Part shown: positions 40,469 to 48,385 of the stretch, piece by piece
How the letters are laid out: each line of letters opens with the position of its first letter
Position numbering within the stretch: the first letter of the stretch is position 1
Virus record (IMG/VR): IMGVR_UViG_3300042541_001760
Location: 117,689 to 181,688 of that record
Direction: 5' to 3' (one strand)
DNA length: 64,000 nucleotides
Source of the DNA: a virus
The notes under the pieces: model-generated
Databases searched by the model: none
What the model was told of the DNA's origin: nothing
The model's input: only the letters and a program-made list of their open reading frames with translations
Program-made: the position numbers and the translations under genes

Positions 40469-40798
40469 TTATATTGTATGACCTTGCCAACTTGTATCCT
40501 CTAACGGCATCACACCCTCCAATTTGTATGTTTCTTCCAACCAAGCACTCATAATCGCTCTATTTTCACGAAGGCTAAGATGAAAAATGGATTCAACTTT
40601 TGACCAAATACCTTCTCTATCAATCCAAACACGATTGGTTTCTTGATTGTGCTCTATCATAATATAACTACCCGAATTTACATAAAATACTTTATTGGGG
40701 TAATCTTTATGCGTCTTTGGTGTTAAGTTTCCGTAGTGTTTGTTTAACCACTTGATAACTACCCTAAATACTTGTTCTCTATTTACCTGTATGTCCAT
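40469..40798 (-). CDS. MDIQV-family paralogue 6
   Basis: 109 residues from MDIQVNREQVFRVVIKWLNK (an upstream in-frame ATG is disfavoured because TATTTATT lies just before this one). HYGNLTPKTH, VFYVNSGSYIMIEHN, IWSKVESIFHLSLRENRAI, WLEETYKLEGV. First gene of the six-gene array. Confidence 0.75.
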   Translation of the reverse strand: MDIQVNREQVFRVVIKWLNKHYGNLTPKTHKDYPNKVFYVNSGSYIMIEHNQETNRVWIDREGIWSKVESIFHLSLRENRAIMSAWLEETYKLEGVMPLEDTSWQGHTI

Positions 40799-40822
40799 TA
40801 TCCAATAAATATATAATAAAAC

Positions 40823-40851
40823 AAAAAACCCCAATTAAAGTTGGGGTTTTA
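40823..40851 (-). terminator. Rho-independent terminator (minus strand)
   Basis: Minus strand AAAACCCCAACT-loop-TTGGGGTTTTTTG, directly after the gene at 40854 and before the MDIQV array. Confidence 0.8.
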
Positions 40852-40853
40852 TA

Positions 40854-41237
40854 TTAATCTTCGGGTACATTTAGATATATCCAAGATATATCAGTATACT
40901 CTATTAAGAGATACAATGTATTAGTTTCCAAATTATGACCTACATAAGTGAAGCATCTTTTACCATCGGGATCAACACATAAAAACTTTGTGGACTCAGA
41001 TAGTTTTTCACTACCACCGATTGTTCTGTAAACTTGTTCGTCTTTTGAATATATTGTTATTGTGTTATTAAGATATTTTATTAATACATTTGTCTTGATA
41101 GATTCACTCCAATCAACTTTACCTGTTGAGTCATTTTTAATTCCGTAACTGAAACTATAAGACCTCACATATGTTGGTTGTGAGAATCCGTAGGTTGTTA
41201 ATAAAAGTAATAGTAATATTGTTAGTATTTTTTTCAT
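40854..41237 (-). CDS. Secreted hypothetical protein
   Basis: 127 residues with signal peptide MKKILTILLLLLLTTYGFSQ. The mature part is beta-rich (VLIKYLNNTITIYSKDEQV, LYLLIEYTDISWIYL). Followed by a terminator. A typical small exported Bacteroidota protein; role unknown. Confidence 0.7.
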   Translation of the reverse strand: MKKILTILLLLLLTTYGFSQPTYVRSYSFSYGIKNDSTGKVDWSESIKTNVLIKYLNNTITIYSKDEQVYRTIGGSEKLSESTKFLCVDPDGKRCFTYVGHNLETNTLYLLIEYTDISWIYLNVPED

Positions 41238-41245
41238 AATATGTA

Positions 41246-41560
41246 TTAGTTATTTATTTTCCATTTTGTTTCCTCTTTATTGGTTGTCCAATATATTTTT
41301 AGGTCAGCCTCATTTGGATCAGTAACAAAAAATACTTTACGACCCCTTGAATATGTGATGGGGGCAAGGTAAATACATCCAGGTCTTGTACATTCAAGTT
41401 CTGACTTTACTTTAACACCAATGATGTCAGCCTCTGACTTTACTTTTGTTTCATATACAAGGTAGTCAGCCTGTAATCTGTTCTTAATAGGTTTCCAAAT
41501 CTGACCAAAAGATGTTATGGTGATTAACATTAATACCACAGAAAAAATCGCTTTAGACAT
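41246..41560 (-). CDS. Secreted DUF6150-like protein
   Basis: 104 residues. Signal peptide MSKAIFSVVLMLITITSFGQ, then repeats of the form x-AD-[IL]-xV-x: QADYLVYETKVKSEADIIGV, NEADLKIYWTTN, as in DUF6150. A Cys pair is present (ELECTRPGCIYLA). Probably periplasmic; paired with the secreted gene at 40854. Confidence 0.65.
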   Translation of the reverse strand: MSKAIFSVVLMLITITSFGQIWKPIKNRLQADYLVYETKVKSEADIIGVKVKSELECTRPGCIYLAPITYSRGRKVFFVTDPNEADLKIYWTTNKEETKWKINN

Positions 41561-41580
41561 AGTTAAGTTGTTTTTATATG

Positions 41581-41805
41581 TTAAAATCCTTCTTCGTCAA
41601 ATTCTTCACCAATACCCATAAAATAATCTTGTGCCTTATCATTGACGTATTTCTCAAGTTCGTTCGCGGCTTTAAGGTATTTTTTTCGTAGTTCGTGGAA
41701 TTTTTCGTCGTTAACTTCGGGGAATGAACTATAGTTTGCGAAACAATAGTGAAACCCCTCTTGATTCATTTTAGCCCTTACATATTCAAAATTTTCTCCG
41801 TCCAT
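41581..41805 (-). CDS. MDGENFEYV family small protein
   Basis: 74 residues from MDGENFEYVRAKMNQEGFHY; the upstream in-frame start would overlap the previous gene. CFANYSSFPEVNDEKFHELR, then a coiled-coil helix and an acidic end. Known to me as a recurrent flavobacterial phage protein; function unknown. Confidence 0.65.
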   Translation of the reverse strand: MDGENFEYVRAKMNQEGFHYCFANYSSFPEVNDEKFHELRKKYLKAANELEKYVNDKAQDYFMGIGEEFDEEGF

Positions 41806-41809
41806 AGTA

Positions 41810-42022
41810 TTATATGTTATGTTTTTTTCGTAAGTAATCAAAATATAAGTTCGATCCTTTATATACAAGGTAAAAACTCATACAAGTTGCGCCGAATATT
41901 ATCAACTCAATAAAGTTTGACAATACAAAATAAATCGCAAATACGATTATGAATATGGCGAACCAAACAGATGTTCGTACAATTGAACCTAAGAATCTAC
42001 CGAATTGATTGAATATTTCCAT
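41810..42022 (-). CDS. Small membrane protein with two TM helices
   Basis: 70 residues: SVWFAIFIIVFAIYFVLSNF and LIIFGATCMSFYLVYKGS, with a basic C-terminal tail (YLRKKHNI). Small integral membrane proteins of this kind include holins and exclusion proteins, but no such role is shown. Perfect host-type promoter upstream. Confidence 0.6.
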   Translation of the reverse strand: MEIFNQFGRFLGSIVRTSVWFAIFIIVFAIYFVLSNFIELIIFGATCMSFYLVYKGSNLYFDYLRKKHNI

Positions 42023-42041
42023 ATGAAAGTTTATTGATATA

Positions 42042-42072
42042 CAAATATACTTACTATATTTGACATATCAAA
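42042..42072 (-). promoter_or_regulatory. Host-type promoter TTTG-N19-TATATTTG
   Basis: Minus strand TTTG (42072-42069), 19 nt, TATATTTG (42049-42042), ~19 nt before the ATG at 42022. Exact consensus. Confidence 0.8.
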
Positions 42073-42086
42073 ATTTATTTTATGAC

Positions 42087-42524
42087 TTAACCTCCCTGTT
42101 TGTAAGTAAAATCTACATCTATATCAAATAATCCTTTCGGTAATAATCCATATAATCTGTCCGTTATTTGGCTAAATAGTTCCAACTCACCACCTGAAGG
42201 TACATCACGTCTCACAGGATTAATGTTAGTATCAGTTAATCCATCCATATCATAGGTTTCAATTTTTACAATTCTAACATACACAGTTCCATAATATTTT
42301 ACACCTTCTTGAATTCTATCTAAACCTCTGTGAGTTTTATTATGATTCTCAATATATTCCTCATCAATTTCAACTATATCTGTTTTAGGATCATACATAA
42401 CGGTAACGATATCTAAGTAATCGTCACCCATTGGTGATCCATATTGTATTTCATAACGATTAACTATGTTAACCATTTTTTCAATCACTCTTTCAATCCT
42501 TTTTTGTGTTGGTGTTTTTCCCAT
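42087..42524 (-). CDS. Hypothetical phage protein
   Basis: 145 residues. Basic N-terminal helix (KTPTQKRIERVIEKMVNIV), beta-rich middle (YLDIVTVMYDPKTDIVEIDE, GTVYVRIVKIETYDMDG). TATTTATT lies 3 nt before the ATG. Not recognised. Confidence 0.6.
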   Translation of the reverse strand: MGKTPTQKRIERVIEKMVNIVNRYEIQYGSPMGDDYLDIVTVMYDPKTDIVEIDEEYIENHNKTHRGLDRIQEGVKYYGTVYVRIVKIETYDMDGLTDTNINPVRRDVPSGGELELFSQITDRLYGLLPKGLFDIDVDFTYKQGG

Positions 42525-42616
42525 ATTAATAAATATAGTTATATTTGCGTTTATCTACACCATTTCCCATTGAGTATTTACTTAATTTGTTTTATTTTTA
42601 ATTAAAATTTATAGAA

Positions 42617-42967
42617 ATGCATCCAATTATACACGCAAAATCAAACGCAAAGAAGTTCGGAGGTAAGTGGGAGGATTATATTCACCTACACGAATGGATG
42701 GACTCAACTAAATCTTGGGTTTGTCATTCCATACATAGAATGTTCAGACATCATGCAGAGGGTATTTTTGATGGTGAAAAGGTATTTGGATCCCACTTTA
42801 CAAATTCCGATGGTAAAGTGGTATATACTCGTTATTGTTTGGAACAACACGTAAAGGAGGATTGTAATAATTATGTTCCAACGGCAAAGGAATGGTTGGA
42901 TGCTATTGACTCCAAAGAAAAACCATTATGGATGTTAAAAACAATGAAACTAAACATAGAAGATTGA
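42617..42967 (+). CDS. DUF6915-like His-rich protein
   Basis: 116 residues: HPIIHAKSNAKKFGGKWEDY, IHLHEWMDSTKSW, then HSIHRMFRHHAEGIFDGEKV FG (read as two parts), and YCLEQHVKED. The pattern of paired His matches a small family found on phages and bacterial genomes (DUF6915), which looks like a metal-dependent hydrolase or a binding protein. Function unproven. Confidence 0.7.
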   Translation: MHPIIHAKSNAKKFGGKWEDYIHLHEWMDSTKSWVCHSIHRMFRHHAEGIFDGEKVFGSHFTNSDGKVVYTRYCLEQHVKEDCNNYVPTAKEWLDAIDSKEKPLWMLKTMKLNIED

Positions 42968-42980
42968 TATTTATTAAATT

Positions 42981-43715
42981 ATGGAATTTAATTTTACAGA
43001 CGAGGACAAAAAAACCCTAAATGTTCTAAGAGCGAGATGTAAAGTCGCTGGGTTAGGTGATGGGATTATTAGAGAATTTAGAATAGATGAAAATGGTAAT
43101 CTTGACGACTCTTGGTATACGGATGATTTTACATCTATAACTAACGAGTTGACTATAGATTCATATCCCGAAATTAACAAATTATTTTATCAGATATATG
43201 AAGATAATCAATCTTATTTTTTATCACCATTTGATGAATATTCAGAGGAAACAAGGGGTAGGTTTATGTTTTACATAAACTTTAAAGATAAGATTATCTC
43301 ATTCTCATCAGTAATAAATTACTATACAACAAACGAATCCGAAACTGAGGGTATTGTTTCAGAATTATTTAATACAAAGCCTCAAGCTTATGATGAGTTT
43401 ATTGAGATATATCAAAACACAACACCTGAATATAGGAAGTTAACATTCACATTTGATGGTGGTGGTGATAGTGGTTATGTTGAGAATCAAGGTGAGAATG
43501 AAGATGGTGATTCTGTTGAACTAACGGGTCCGATTGAAGATGTTTGTTATGAAATATTAAATAAAGAATTTAGTGGTTGGGAAATTAACGAGGGATCAAA
43601 TGGAAGAATAGTTTTTGATTTTAGTGATGTTAATAATGTAACATACTATGTTGATTTTCATATGAATGTTGAGGCCGCTGATGACCACGAATATGAAGAA
43701 GTGTTAAAGTTTTAA
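42981..43715 (+). CDS. Acidic hypothetical protein
   Basis: 244 residues. Two halves: an N-terminal acidic domain, and a C-terminal domain with FTFDGGGDSGYVENQG, VELTGPIEDVCYEIL and VTYYVDFHMN, which resembles the GGGDSG pattern of DUF6878-type proteins. TATTTATT precedes the ATG. A bidirectional terminator follows. Confidence 0.6.
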   Translation: MEFNFTDEDKKTLNVLRARCKVAGLGDGIIREFRIDENGNLDDSWYTDDFTSITNELTIDSYPEINKLFYQIYEDNQSYFLSPFDEYSEETRGRFMFYINFKDKIISFSSVINYYTTNESETEGIVSELFNTKPQAYDEFIEIYQNTTPEYRKLTFTFDGGGDSGYVENQGENEDGDSVELTGPIEDVCYEILNKEFSGWEINEGSNGRIVFDFSDVNNVTYYVDFHMNVEAADDHEYEEVLKF

Positions 43716-43716
43716 T

Positions 43717-43757
43717 AAAAAACCCCACCTTAAATTAATAGAGTGGGGTTATTTTTT
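43717..43757. terminator. Bidirectional terminator
   Basis: AAAAAACCCCAC-loop-GTGGGGTTATTTTTT between two convergent genes; A and T tracts on both sides allow use in both directions. Confidence 0.8.
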
Positions 43758-43771
43758 GCCAGGTCGGGGTA

Positions 43772-44215
43772 TTATTTTAAGTTTTCCAACTTATATATTG
43801 TGGATTGGATTAACTCAACCGCACCATCAATTTGATTTTGAATGTAACTTTCCTGTATTGATTGACGAAGATTCTCAATATCCTCAGATAATCCTTTTAG
43901 AAACCCAATAACCTCATCAGATGTCGTATAATCAGCAACCTGATATGATTTATAACCTTTAAGGATTCCGTACTTACCTTGATATGATTCAACCAACCCA
44001 TCGGTAATATCAGGAACTCCATCATAATAAGTATTCAAAGCCATATGTTCTGAAAATGATTGACTTTGCCAGTGATATACGTGAGTTTGGTCTCTTGAGA
44101 ATACTAATTTAGATATCATCTCAACGAATGGATTTGTATCCATTATCTCTTGCTCTTTAAGAAGTCCTCTTTTTTTCATTTCTTGTTCTACTTGCTTTAA
44201 TGTATTATCTTCCAT
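43772..44215 (-). CDS. DUF5856-like phage protein
   Basis: 147 residues from MEDNTLKQVEQEMKKRG. SRDQTHVYHWQSQSFSEHMA, NTYYDGVPDITDGLVESYQG, KYGILKGY: conserved His and acidic residues in a helical fold resembling T4-like DUF5856 and ferritin/Dps-like four-helix proteins. Residues 19-21 (LKE before Gln) form a possible processing site. TATTTATT lies upstream. Confidence 0.65.
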   Translation of the reverse strand: MEDNTLKQVEQEMKKRGLLKEQEIMDTNPFVEMISKLVFSRDQTHVYHWQSQSFSEHMALNTYYDGVPDITDGLVESYQGKYGILKGYKSYQVADYTTSDEVIGFLKGLSEDIENLRQSIQESYIQNQIDGAVELIQSTIYKLENLK

Positions 44216-44251
44216 AATGTTTTTTATTAATAAATATATCAACTAACCTGT

Positions 44252-45061
44252 TTATTCTTGTAATAACTTATACGCTCTTGCTAATCTTGTGAGACCTATT
44301 CCTGCACCAAATCTGCTAAAGAAATTTAATGACAGGAACTCATCCAATTCTTTCTCAACTCTTTCTTTTCCGAACAGTTCAAAAAGTTTATCCGAGTATT
44401 TACCATCCTCAATTGTATAAAACAACTCTCTCATTTCTTTCACATCACAACTTCTCTCAGCGCTTCCGATTGTTTCTTGTCCGAACAATATAACATCAAC
44501 CTTATTAAATGTTCCATCCTCGTTTCTTTTCATATTCCAAAATGGATTGGTTCTTAATGGGAACTTTTGAAGTGATATTGACGATCCTAAACTTCCCCAC
44601 ATCATTGTCTCTTGTTCATCCTCTAAAATAGATACATTATATTTTCTACACATATCTTCATATGTAATTTCCAATGGTGGTTTAAACCCTAAGAATTCCA
44701 ATAACTCTTTTTCTAATTGTTTTAAATCCTCAAAAGTTCCTTTACTCTCCACCTCAAACATTGGGAATATTAATTCGTGTCTACCAGGGATTGGATTCTT
44801 CTCTTGTCTGTATGATGTTGATATACAAAATACACCTTCCCATTCAGGATTCTTCAATAATTCATACTCCAACCACATCTGTCCTGTTTGTGGTAATGGC
44901 CAAACCTCACCATTGTAATCAAATGTTGTGATTGAATGTGGATTCTCGCATGCCGCCAAAATTGATAATCTTGATTGTGTTGGTACCTCAACATACCCTT
45001 TACGAAGAAAAAATGTTCTCATTCGCTGAACTAACTCATTGTAAATTTTTGTGTCTTTCAT
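44252..45061 (-). CDS. Class II aminoacyl-tRNA-synthetase-like core (Asp/Asn type), no anticodon domain
   Basis: 269 residues. Motif 2 STSYRQEKNPIPGRHELIFP (Arg-x-Glu, near residue 81), FEVE, then FGQETIGSAERS and motif 3 GAGIGLTRLAR at the C-terminus. These place it with AspRS/AsnRS/LysRS and the related archaeal asparagine synthetase (AS-A/AsnRS paralogue). The N-terminal OB-fold anticodon-binding domain of AspRS/AsnRS is missing. Possible roles: amino acid activation or ligation, asparagine synthesis, or charging of a tRNA-like RNA. Confidence 0.85.
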   Translation of the reverse strand: MKDTKIYNELVQRMRTFFLRKGYVEVPTQSRLSILAACENPHSITTFDYNGEVWPLPQTGQMWLEYELLKNPEWEGVFCISTSYRQEKNPIPGRHELIFPMFEVESKGTFEDLKQLEKELLEFLGFKPPLEITYEDMCRKYNVSILEDEQETMMWGSLGSSISLQKFPLRTNPFWNMKRNEDGTFNKVDVILFGQETIGSAERSCDVKEMRELFYTIEDGKYSDKLFELFGKERVEKELDEFLSLNFFSRFGAGIGLTRLARAYKLLQE

Positions 45062-45088
45062 TTTTTATTTTTATTTTAGTTTATAGGC

Positions 45089-45118
45089 AAAAAAAATCCC
45101 CAAATAAGATGGGGATTA
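45089..45118 (-). terminator. Rho-independent terminator (minus strand)
   Basis: Minus strand AATCCCCATC-loop-TTGGGGATTTTTTTT, directly after the DoxX-like gene. Confidence 0.75.
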
Positions 45119-45121
45119 ATA

Positions 45122-45487
45122 TTACTTAATTAATTTTATGTATTCTTTTCGGTCAGAATAAAAACTGAAACAAGTTAATGCTACAAGTAAAAGTCCGATG
45201 CCAGGTGCTCCAACCATTAAAAGTTCAAACAATAGAATGTTAATCACAATTGGGGTTAACATAATAAGTGATATTTTTTTAAATCGTGGAATTAGTAATG
45301 TGATTCCCAATACAATCTCTAACACTTTAATTACGGATAGATATCCTGTTGAGTATAGAACTCCCATAAATGTTGCGGGGTCTCCTTCCATTGGTGGAAG
45401 CGGCATAAAGTTCAGAAAGAAATTTAATCCGAATACGATAAAGATTAATGATAGTAAGTAGTTTGGTAAGTTTTTTAAGTATTTCAT
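45122..45487 (-). CDS. DoxX-like membrane protein
   Basis: 121 residues, four hydrophobic segments (LLSLIFIVFGLNFFLNFM, VIKVLEIVLGITLLIP, IVINILLFELLMVGAPG, LLLVALTCFSFY). The spacing and the FGLNFF and GxxLLIP patterns are those of DoxX family proteins. Likely host-derived; inner membrane; role in the phage unknown. Confidence 0.75.
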   Translation of the reverse strand: MKYLKNLPNYLLSLIFIVFGLNFFLNFMPLPPMEGDPATFMGVLYSTGYLSVIKVLEIVLGITLLIPRFKKISLIMLTPIVINILLFELLMVGAPGIGLLLVALTCFSFYSDRKEYIKLIK

Positions 45488-45536
45488 AAGATATATTTTT
45501 TTATTAAACTTATGAAAAATAGTTGTATTGTAAACT

Positions 45537-46004
45537 CTACTTCTTGATTTTTATATCCGTATGACTATCGTAATACTCGGTATCTCTATGAATTCTATCT
45601 ACTTCGTAGTCATATTTGTTAATACCATCCGCACTATCATCATCTAAATAATATTCAATAATATCTCTTTCACCTTCAGAGTATGTTTCAATTTCAATAT
45701 AATAACTAGTATCAACTATCTCATGATGAGTTTCGGTATATGTGACCATTGCCGTTTTCAATTCGGGGATAATAATATTATCAACACTTAAAGTTCCATT
45801 TTTTAAATGTTCTTTATTCTTCTTTATTAAGGCATAAACATAATCGGCATCGGCCGTATATTCAGTTTTAATACCTAACTTTTTACTTGCATTATTTAAA
45901 TCACGATGAGTAAACCCATAATAATATTCCGCACTTAAAGTAGGATATACTTGTTTTAAAAAAAACACCAAAAAACGATTGTCAAATTCTGTAATTCTTA
46001 CCAT
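45537..46004 (-). CDS. Hypothetical phage protein
   Basis: 155 residues. N-terminal VRITEFDNRFLVFFLKQVYP, helices, then an acidic beta-rich half (YYIEIETYSEGERDIIEYYL). The VRITEFD start resembles the shared leaders. Not recognised. Confidence 0.55.
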   Translation of the reverse strand: MVRITEFDNRFLVFFLKQVYPTLSAEYYYGFTHRDLNNASKKLGIKTEYTADADYVYALIKKNKEHLKNGTLSVDNIIIPELKTAMVTYTETHHEIVDTSYYIEIETYSEGERDIIEYYLDDDSADGINKYDYEVDRIHRDTEYYDSHTDIKIKK

Positions 46005-46010
46005 TTTATT

Positions 46011-46592
46011 TTAATTAAACTCACAAATACCAAAATACTCAATATTAATCTTTCCTAATATACCTGACAATACACTACTAAATAAAGAACCCTCCTCACC
46101 ATATTTACCTCTTAAATGATTTTGTACCTCTAATACAATTTCAGTTGCTAGTGGGGTTTCGTCGGGGACTAAACTACCAATTAATTTTATTATCCCTTGA
46201 AACATCGGAGCGTTAAATGAGTTATAAAGGATTTTTATCGCCTCATTAACCGTACTAACCTTTAAATCTGTTTTAAGATTTACAAAAAAGTCATCTATTA
46301 CTCCAAAAATTGGTGTTAGTTTTGATTTAAGATACGGATCTAACTTAGCTTTATTCTCGCCACAATATTGGGTTGTCCATTCCTTATAATCACTCATATG
46401 ATTTGCGGGAAAAACGCTAACAAGTAGTTTAACTATGTTTTGTATTTGGTCTCTATATTTCCAAATTATCCCTATGCCGCCCTTTTCATCCGCTCCTTTA
46501 GTTGGGGTTTGTTTTGTTGTTCCTGAAGTTGTTTGTTCATACAGGCTCAATATTCTTTTTTTCTCTTCTTCGGTGATTACAAATTTTTTCAT
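46011..46592 (-). CDS. Helical protein with leader MKKFVITEEEKKRILSLYE
   Basis: 193 residues. The leader ends in LYE before Gln-Thr, followed by a Thr/Lys/Gly linker (TSGTTKQTPTKGADEKGG). Body: hydrophobic helices (IIWKYRDQIQNIVKLLVSVF, PMFQGIIKLIGSL). The leader is of a type that recurs in Bacteroidota phages. Virion packaging inferred. Confidence 0.6.
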   Translation of the reverse strand: MKKFVITEEEKKRILSLYEQTTSGTTKQTPTKGADEKGGIGIIWKYRDQIQNIVKLLVSVFPANHMSDYKEWTTQYCGENKAKLDPYLKSKLTPIFGVIDDFFVNLKTDLKVSTVNEAIKILYNSFNAPMFQGIIKLIGSLVPDETPLATEIVLEVQNHLRGKYGEEGSLFSSVLSGILGKINIEYFGICEFN

Positions 46593-46606
46593 ATATATAA
46601 ATATAC

Positions 46607-47335
46607 CTATCTTCCCATTTTAACATTTGATCTTGGTCTGACATTCATATTATTTTTATGAGATGGTTGTGGTGAATGTCTTGGTTGTTGTTTAACAGGT
46701 TGTTGATATTGTCTAACGTCTTGTCTTGGTTGTTGTCTAACAGGTTGTTGATACTCTTGTCTTTGTTGAACCTGTCTATCGGGTTGTTTGTATTGTCTGA
46801 TATCCTGTCTTGGTTGTTCCTTTACAGGTTGGGTATATTGTCTTACAGGATTATTATCAGAATATGTTTTATAGTTTGTTTGTTTTACCGAACTATAATT
46901 GTTTTGTTTTACAGAATTATAATTATTTTGTTGTACGGGTTTCCAACAATTATTTGCCGATTGATAAAAAGGATTGTAGTAATTGTGGTGGTGATGATGG
47001 TTGTGATAATTCCAATTATTATATCCGTATGTTGGATAAGGATTATACCAATTATAGTAATTATTATAACCATAAAATTGATAAGGATTCCAATTAAAAT
47101 TCCAACTATTAGCGTAGTAATTATAATTCACAAAATAGTATCTATAAAATGGTAGATAATAGTCGATCGAGTAGAAGGATGTGAACGAATATGTCGGAAC
47201 ATATGTTATCGTTGGGTAATCCTGAACTATAATTTCTTGTACTGGTGTATATGAACTCAGTGATTGACTCTTCACATAGTATCTTGAACAAGACGATAAT
47301 AATACAATTAATAGGATGTAGAATAAATTTTTCAT
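46607..47335 (-). CDS. Low-complexity lipoprotein (Tyr/Asn/His and Gln/Arg/Pro repeats)
   Basis: 242 residues. Lipobox LLSSC at ~14-18. Residues ~50-120 are rich in Tyr, Asn, Trp and Phe, with a run HHHHH. The last ~90 residues repeat RQYxQPVKxQPRQD-like units. Such a protein is likely unfolded, surface-anchored and metal- or polymer-binding. The antisense ORF of 159 codons is a shadow of this repetitive composition. Confidence 0.7.
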   Translation of the reverse strand: MKNLFYILLIVLLSSCSRYYVKSQSLSSYTPVQEIIVQDYPTITYVPTYSFTSFYSIDYYLPFYRYYFVNYNYYANSWNFNWNPYQFYGYNNYYNWYNPYPTYGYNNWNYHNHHHHHNYYNPFYQSANNCWKPVQQNNYNSVKQNNYSSVKQTNYKTYSDNNPVRQYTQPVKEQPRQDIRQYKQPDRQVQQRQEYQQPVRQQPRQDVRQYQQPVKQQPRHSPQPSHKNNMNVRPRSNVKMGR

Positions 47336-47508
47336 TTTTTGTTCTTAATTAGTTCCTTAATAATTAACAATTCTTGTTCCAAATATTTTACCTTTGAGAA
47401 GGTGGCGGCATTTACTAAAATTGATGTAATGCTAATTAACGATAAAGATATCAATGACATTATCGTTATGTTTTTCCATTTTGCTAGAGTTTGTCCGATT
47501 GTTTTCAT
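47332..47508 (-). CDS. Small membrane protein
   Basis: 58 residues from MKTIGQTLAKWKN. One TM helix (IMSLISLSLISITSILVNA) and a charged C-terminal helix (YLEQELLIIKELIKNKK). ATGA overlap with the lipoprotein start. May work with it at the membrane. Confidence 0.6.
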   Translation of the reverse strand: MKTIGQTLAKWKNITIMSLISLSLISITSILVNAATFSKVKYLEQELLIIKELIKNKK

Positions 47509-47510
47509 AG

Positions 47511-47837
47511 TTAGTCGTTTAAAGGTATAAAGAACCAAATCTCTTGGGAAACTTTGTCCGATAATATTTGACTATGAAATAGGTCATCAATGTCAAACTT
47601 TAGTTTCTTGAAACTTGTCTTGGTTGATCTCTCAAAATCATCAATAAACATTTTATACTTATCTTGGGGTATATCAATACCCATATCATATATATGTTTA
47701 TTTAAATGAACATTTATATAATAGATTACCGTTCCATTACTTAAAGTGTAATGGTAAGGAATGACAATGCGGTCAATCCACTCGTACTTGTGTTTTAGAA
47801 TTATATTCAAGAGTTTATCTAAATTAGAGTAATCCAT
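47511..47837 (-). CDS. Hypothetical small protein
   Basis: 108 residues: LDKLLNIILKHKYEWIDRIV, strands TVIYYINVHLNKHIYD, then a basic helix and VSQEIWFFIP. TATTTATA lies 6 nt before the ATG. Not recognised. Confidence 0.6.
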   Translation of the reverse strand: MDYSNLDKLLNIILKHKYEWIDRIVIPYHYTLSNGTVIYYINVHLNKHIYDMGIDIPQDKYKMFIDDFERSTKTSFKKLKFDIDDLFHSQILSDKVSQEIWFFIPLND

Positions 47838-47875
47838 ATTTGTTATAAATATCTAAGGATTACGTAATTTAGATA

Positions 47876-48073
47876 TTAAATATAATCAATAACAAAACAT
47901 TCTTCAATCTCCGCAATCATCGTTCCACTTCCATCGTCAACAAATATAGTTCCATCAATAATATCAGTTCCGATGTATGTTCCCATTTTTTGTTCTTTTT
48001 CGTCATATAACGTGACTCCTATTGGGTTAGGTTGATAATACGCCATATAGGTGTACAAAGGTATTTTATCCAT
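47876..48073 (-). CDS. Small beta-rich protein
   Basis: 65 residues: VTLYDEKEQKMGTYIGTD, IFVDDGSGTMIAEIEECFVI. Probably a small barrel. Function unknown. Confidence 0.55.
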   Translation of the reverse strand: MDKIPLYTYMAYYQPNPIGVTLYDEKEQKMGTYIGTDIIDGTIFVDDGSGTMIAEIEECFVIDYI

Positions 48074-48084
48074 AATTTAATTTT

Positions 48085-48216
48085 TTATTTACCTAGTAAG
48101 TGATATAGGATTATAAATTGTATAATCAATACTACAACACCAATACTAGTCCTGACCAACTCCATCCTATTTTTATATGGAACTAATCTTTCCTCAAAAC
48201 TTTTTATTTTCTTCAT
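48085..48216 (-). CDS. 43-residue membrane protein
   Basis: MKKIKSFEERLVPYKNRMEL then a TM helix (TSIGVVVLIIQFIILYHLL). Its start lies inside the end of the gene at 48194 (22-nt overlap). Too short for ordinary ORF lists but has good topology. Confidence 0.5.
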   Translation of the reverse strand: MKKIKSFEERLVPYKNRMELVRTSIGVVVLIIQFIILYHLLGK

Positions 48217-48385
48217 TTCTTTTTATCGGTTCTTTTTTAAATGTATATCCTGATATATCAACATACTTTAATAGTTCCCTATCTCCTTGAATTGATATAA
48301 TTCCGTTGCCTGTCTTAATCATCGCGATTTTAAATCCGAATCGGTTTGCCAACCATTTAACCAAGTTAATTTTTATTTTATTCAT
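48194..48385 (-). CDS. Small hypothetical protein
   Basis: 63 residues: NLVKWLANRFGFKIAMIKTG, NGIISIQGDRELLKYVDISG. Helix then strands with a basic tail. ATGA overlap with the upstream gene. Confidence 0.55.
   Translation of the reverse strand: MNKIKINLVKWLANRFGFKIAMIKTGNGIISIQGDRELLKYVDISGYTFKKEPIKRNEENKKF

Noticed and set aside
46676-47155. 159-codon plus-strand ORF rich in Ile, Val and Leu
   Set aside because: It is antisense to the repetitive lipoprotein and arises from its Tyr/Asn/Gln codon bias; the lipoprotein has a signal and lipobox.
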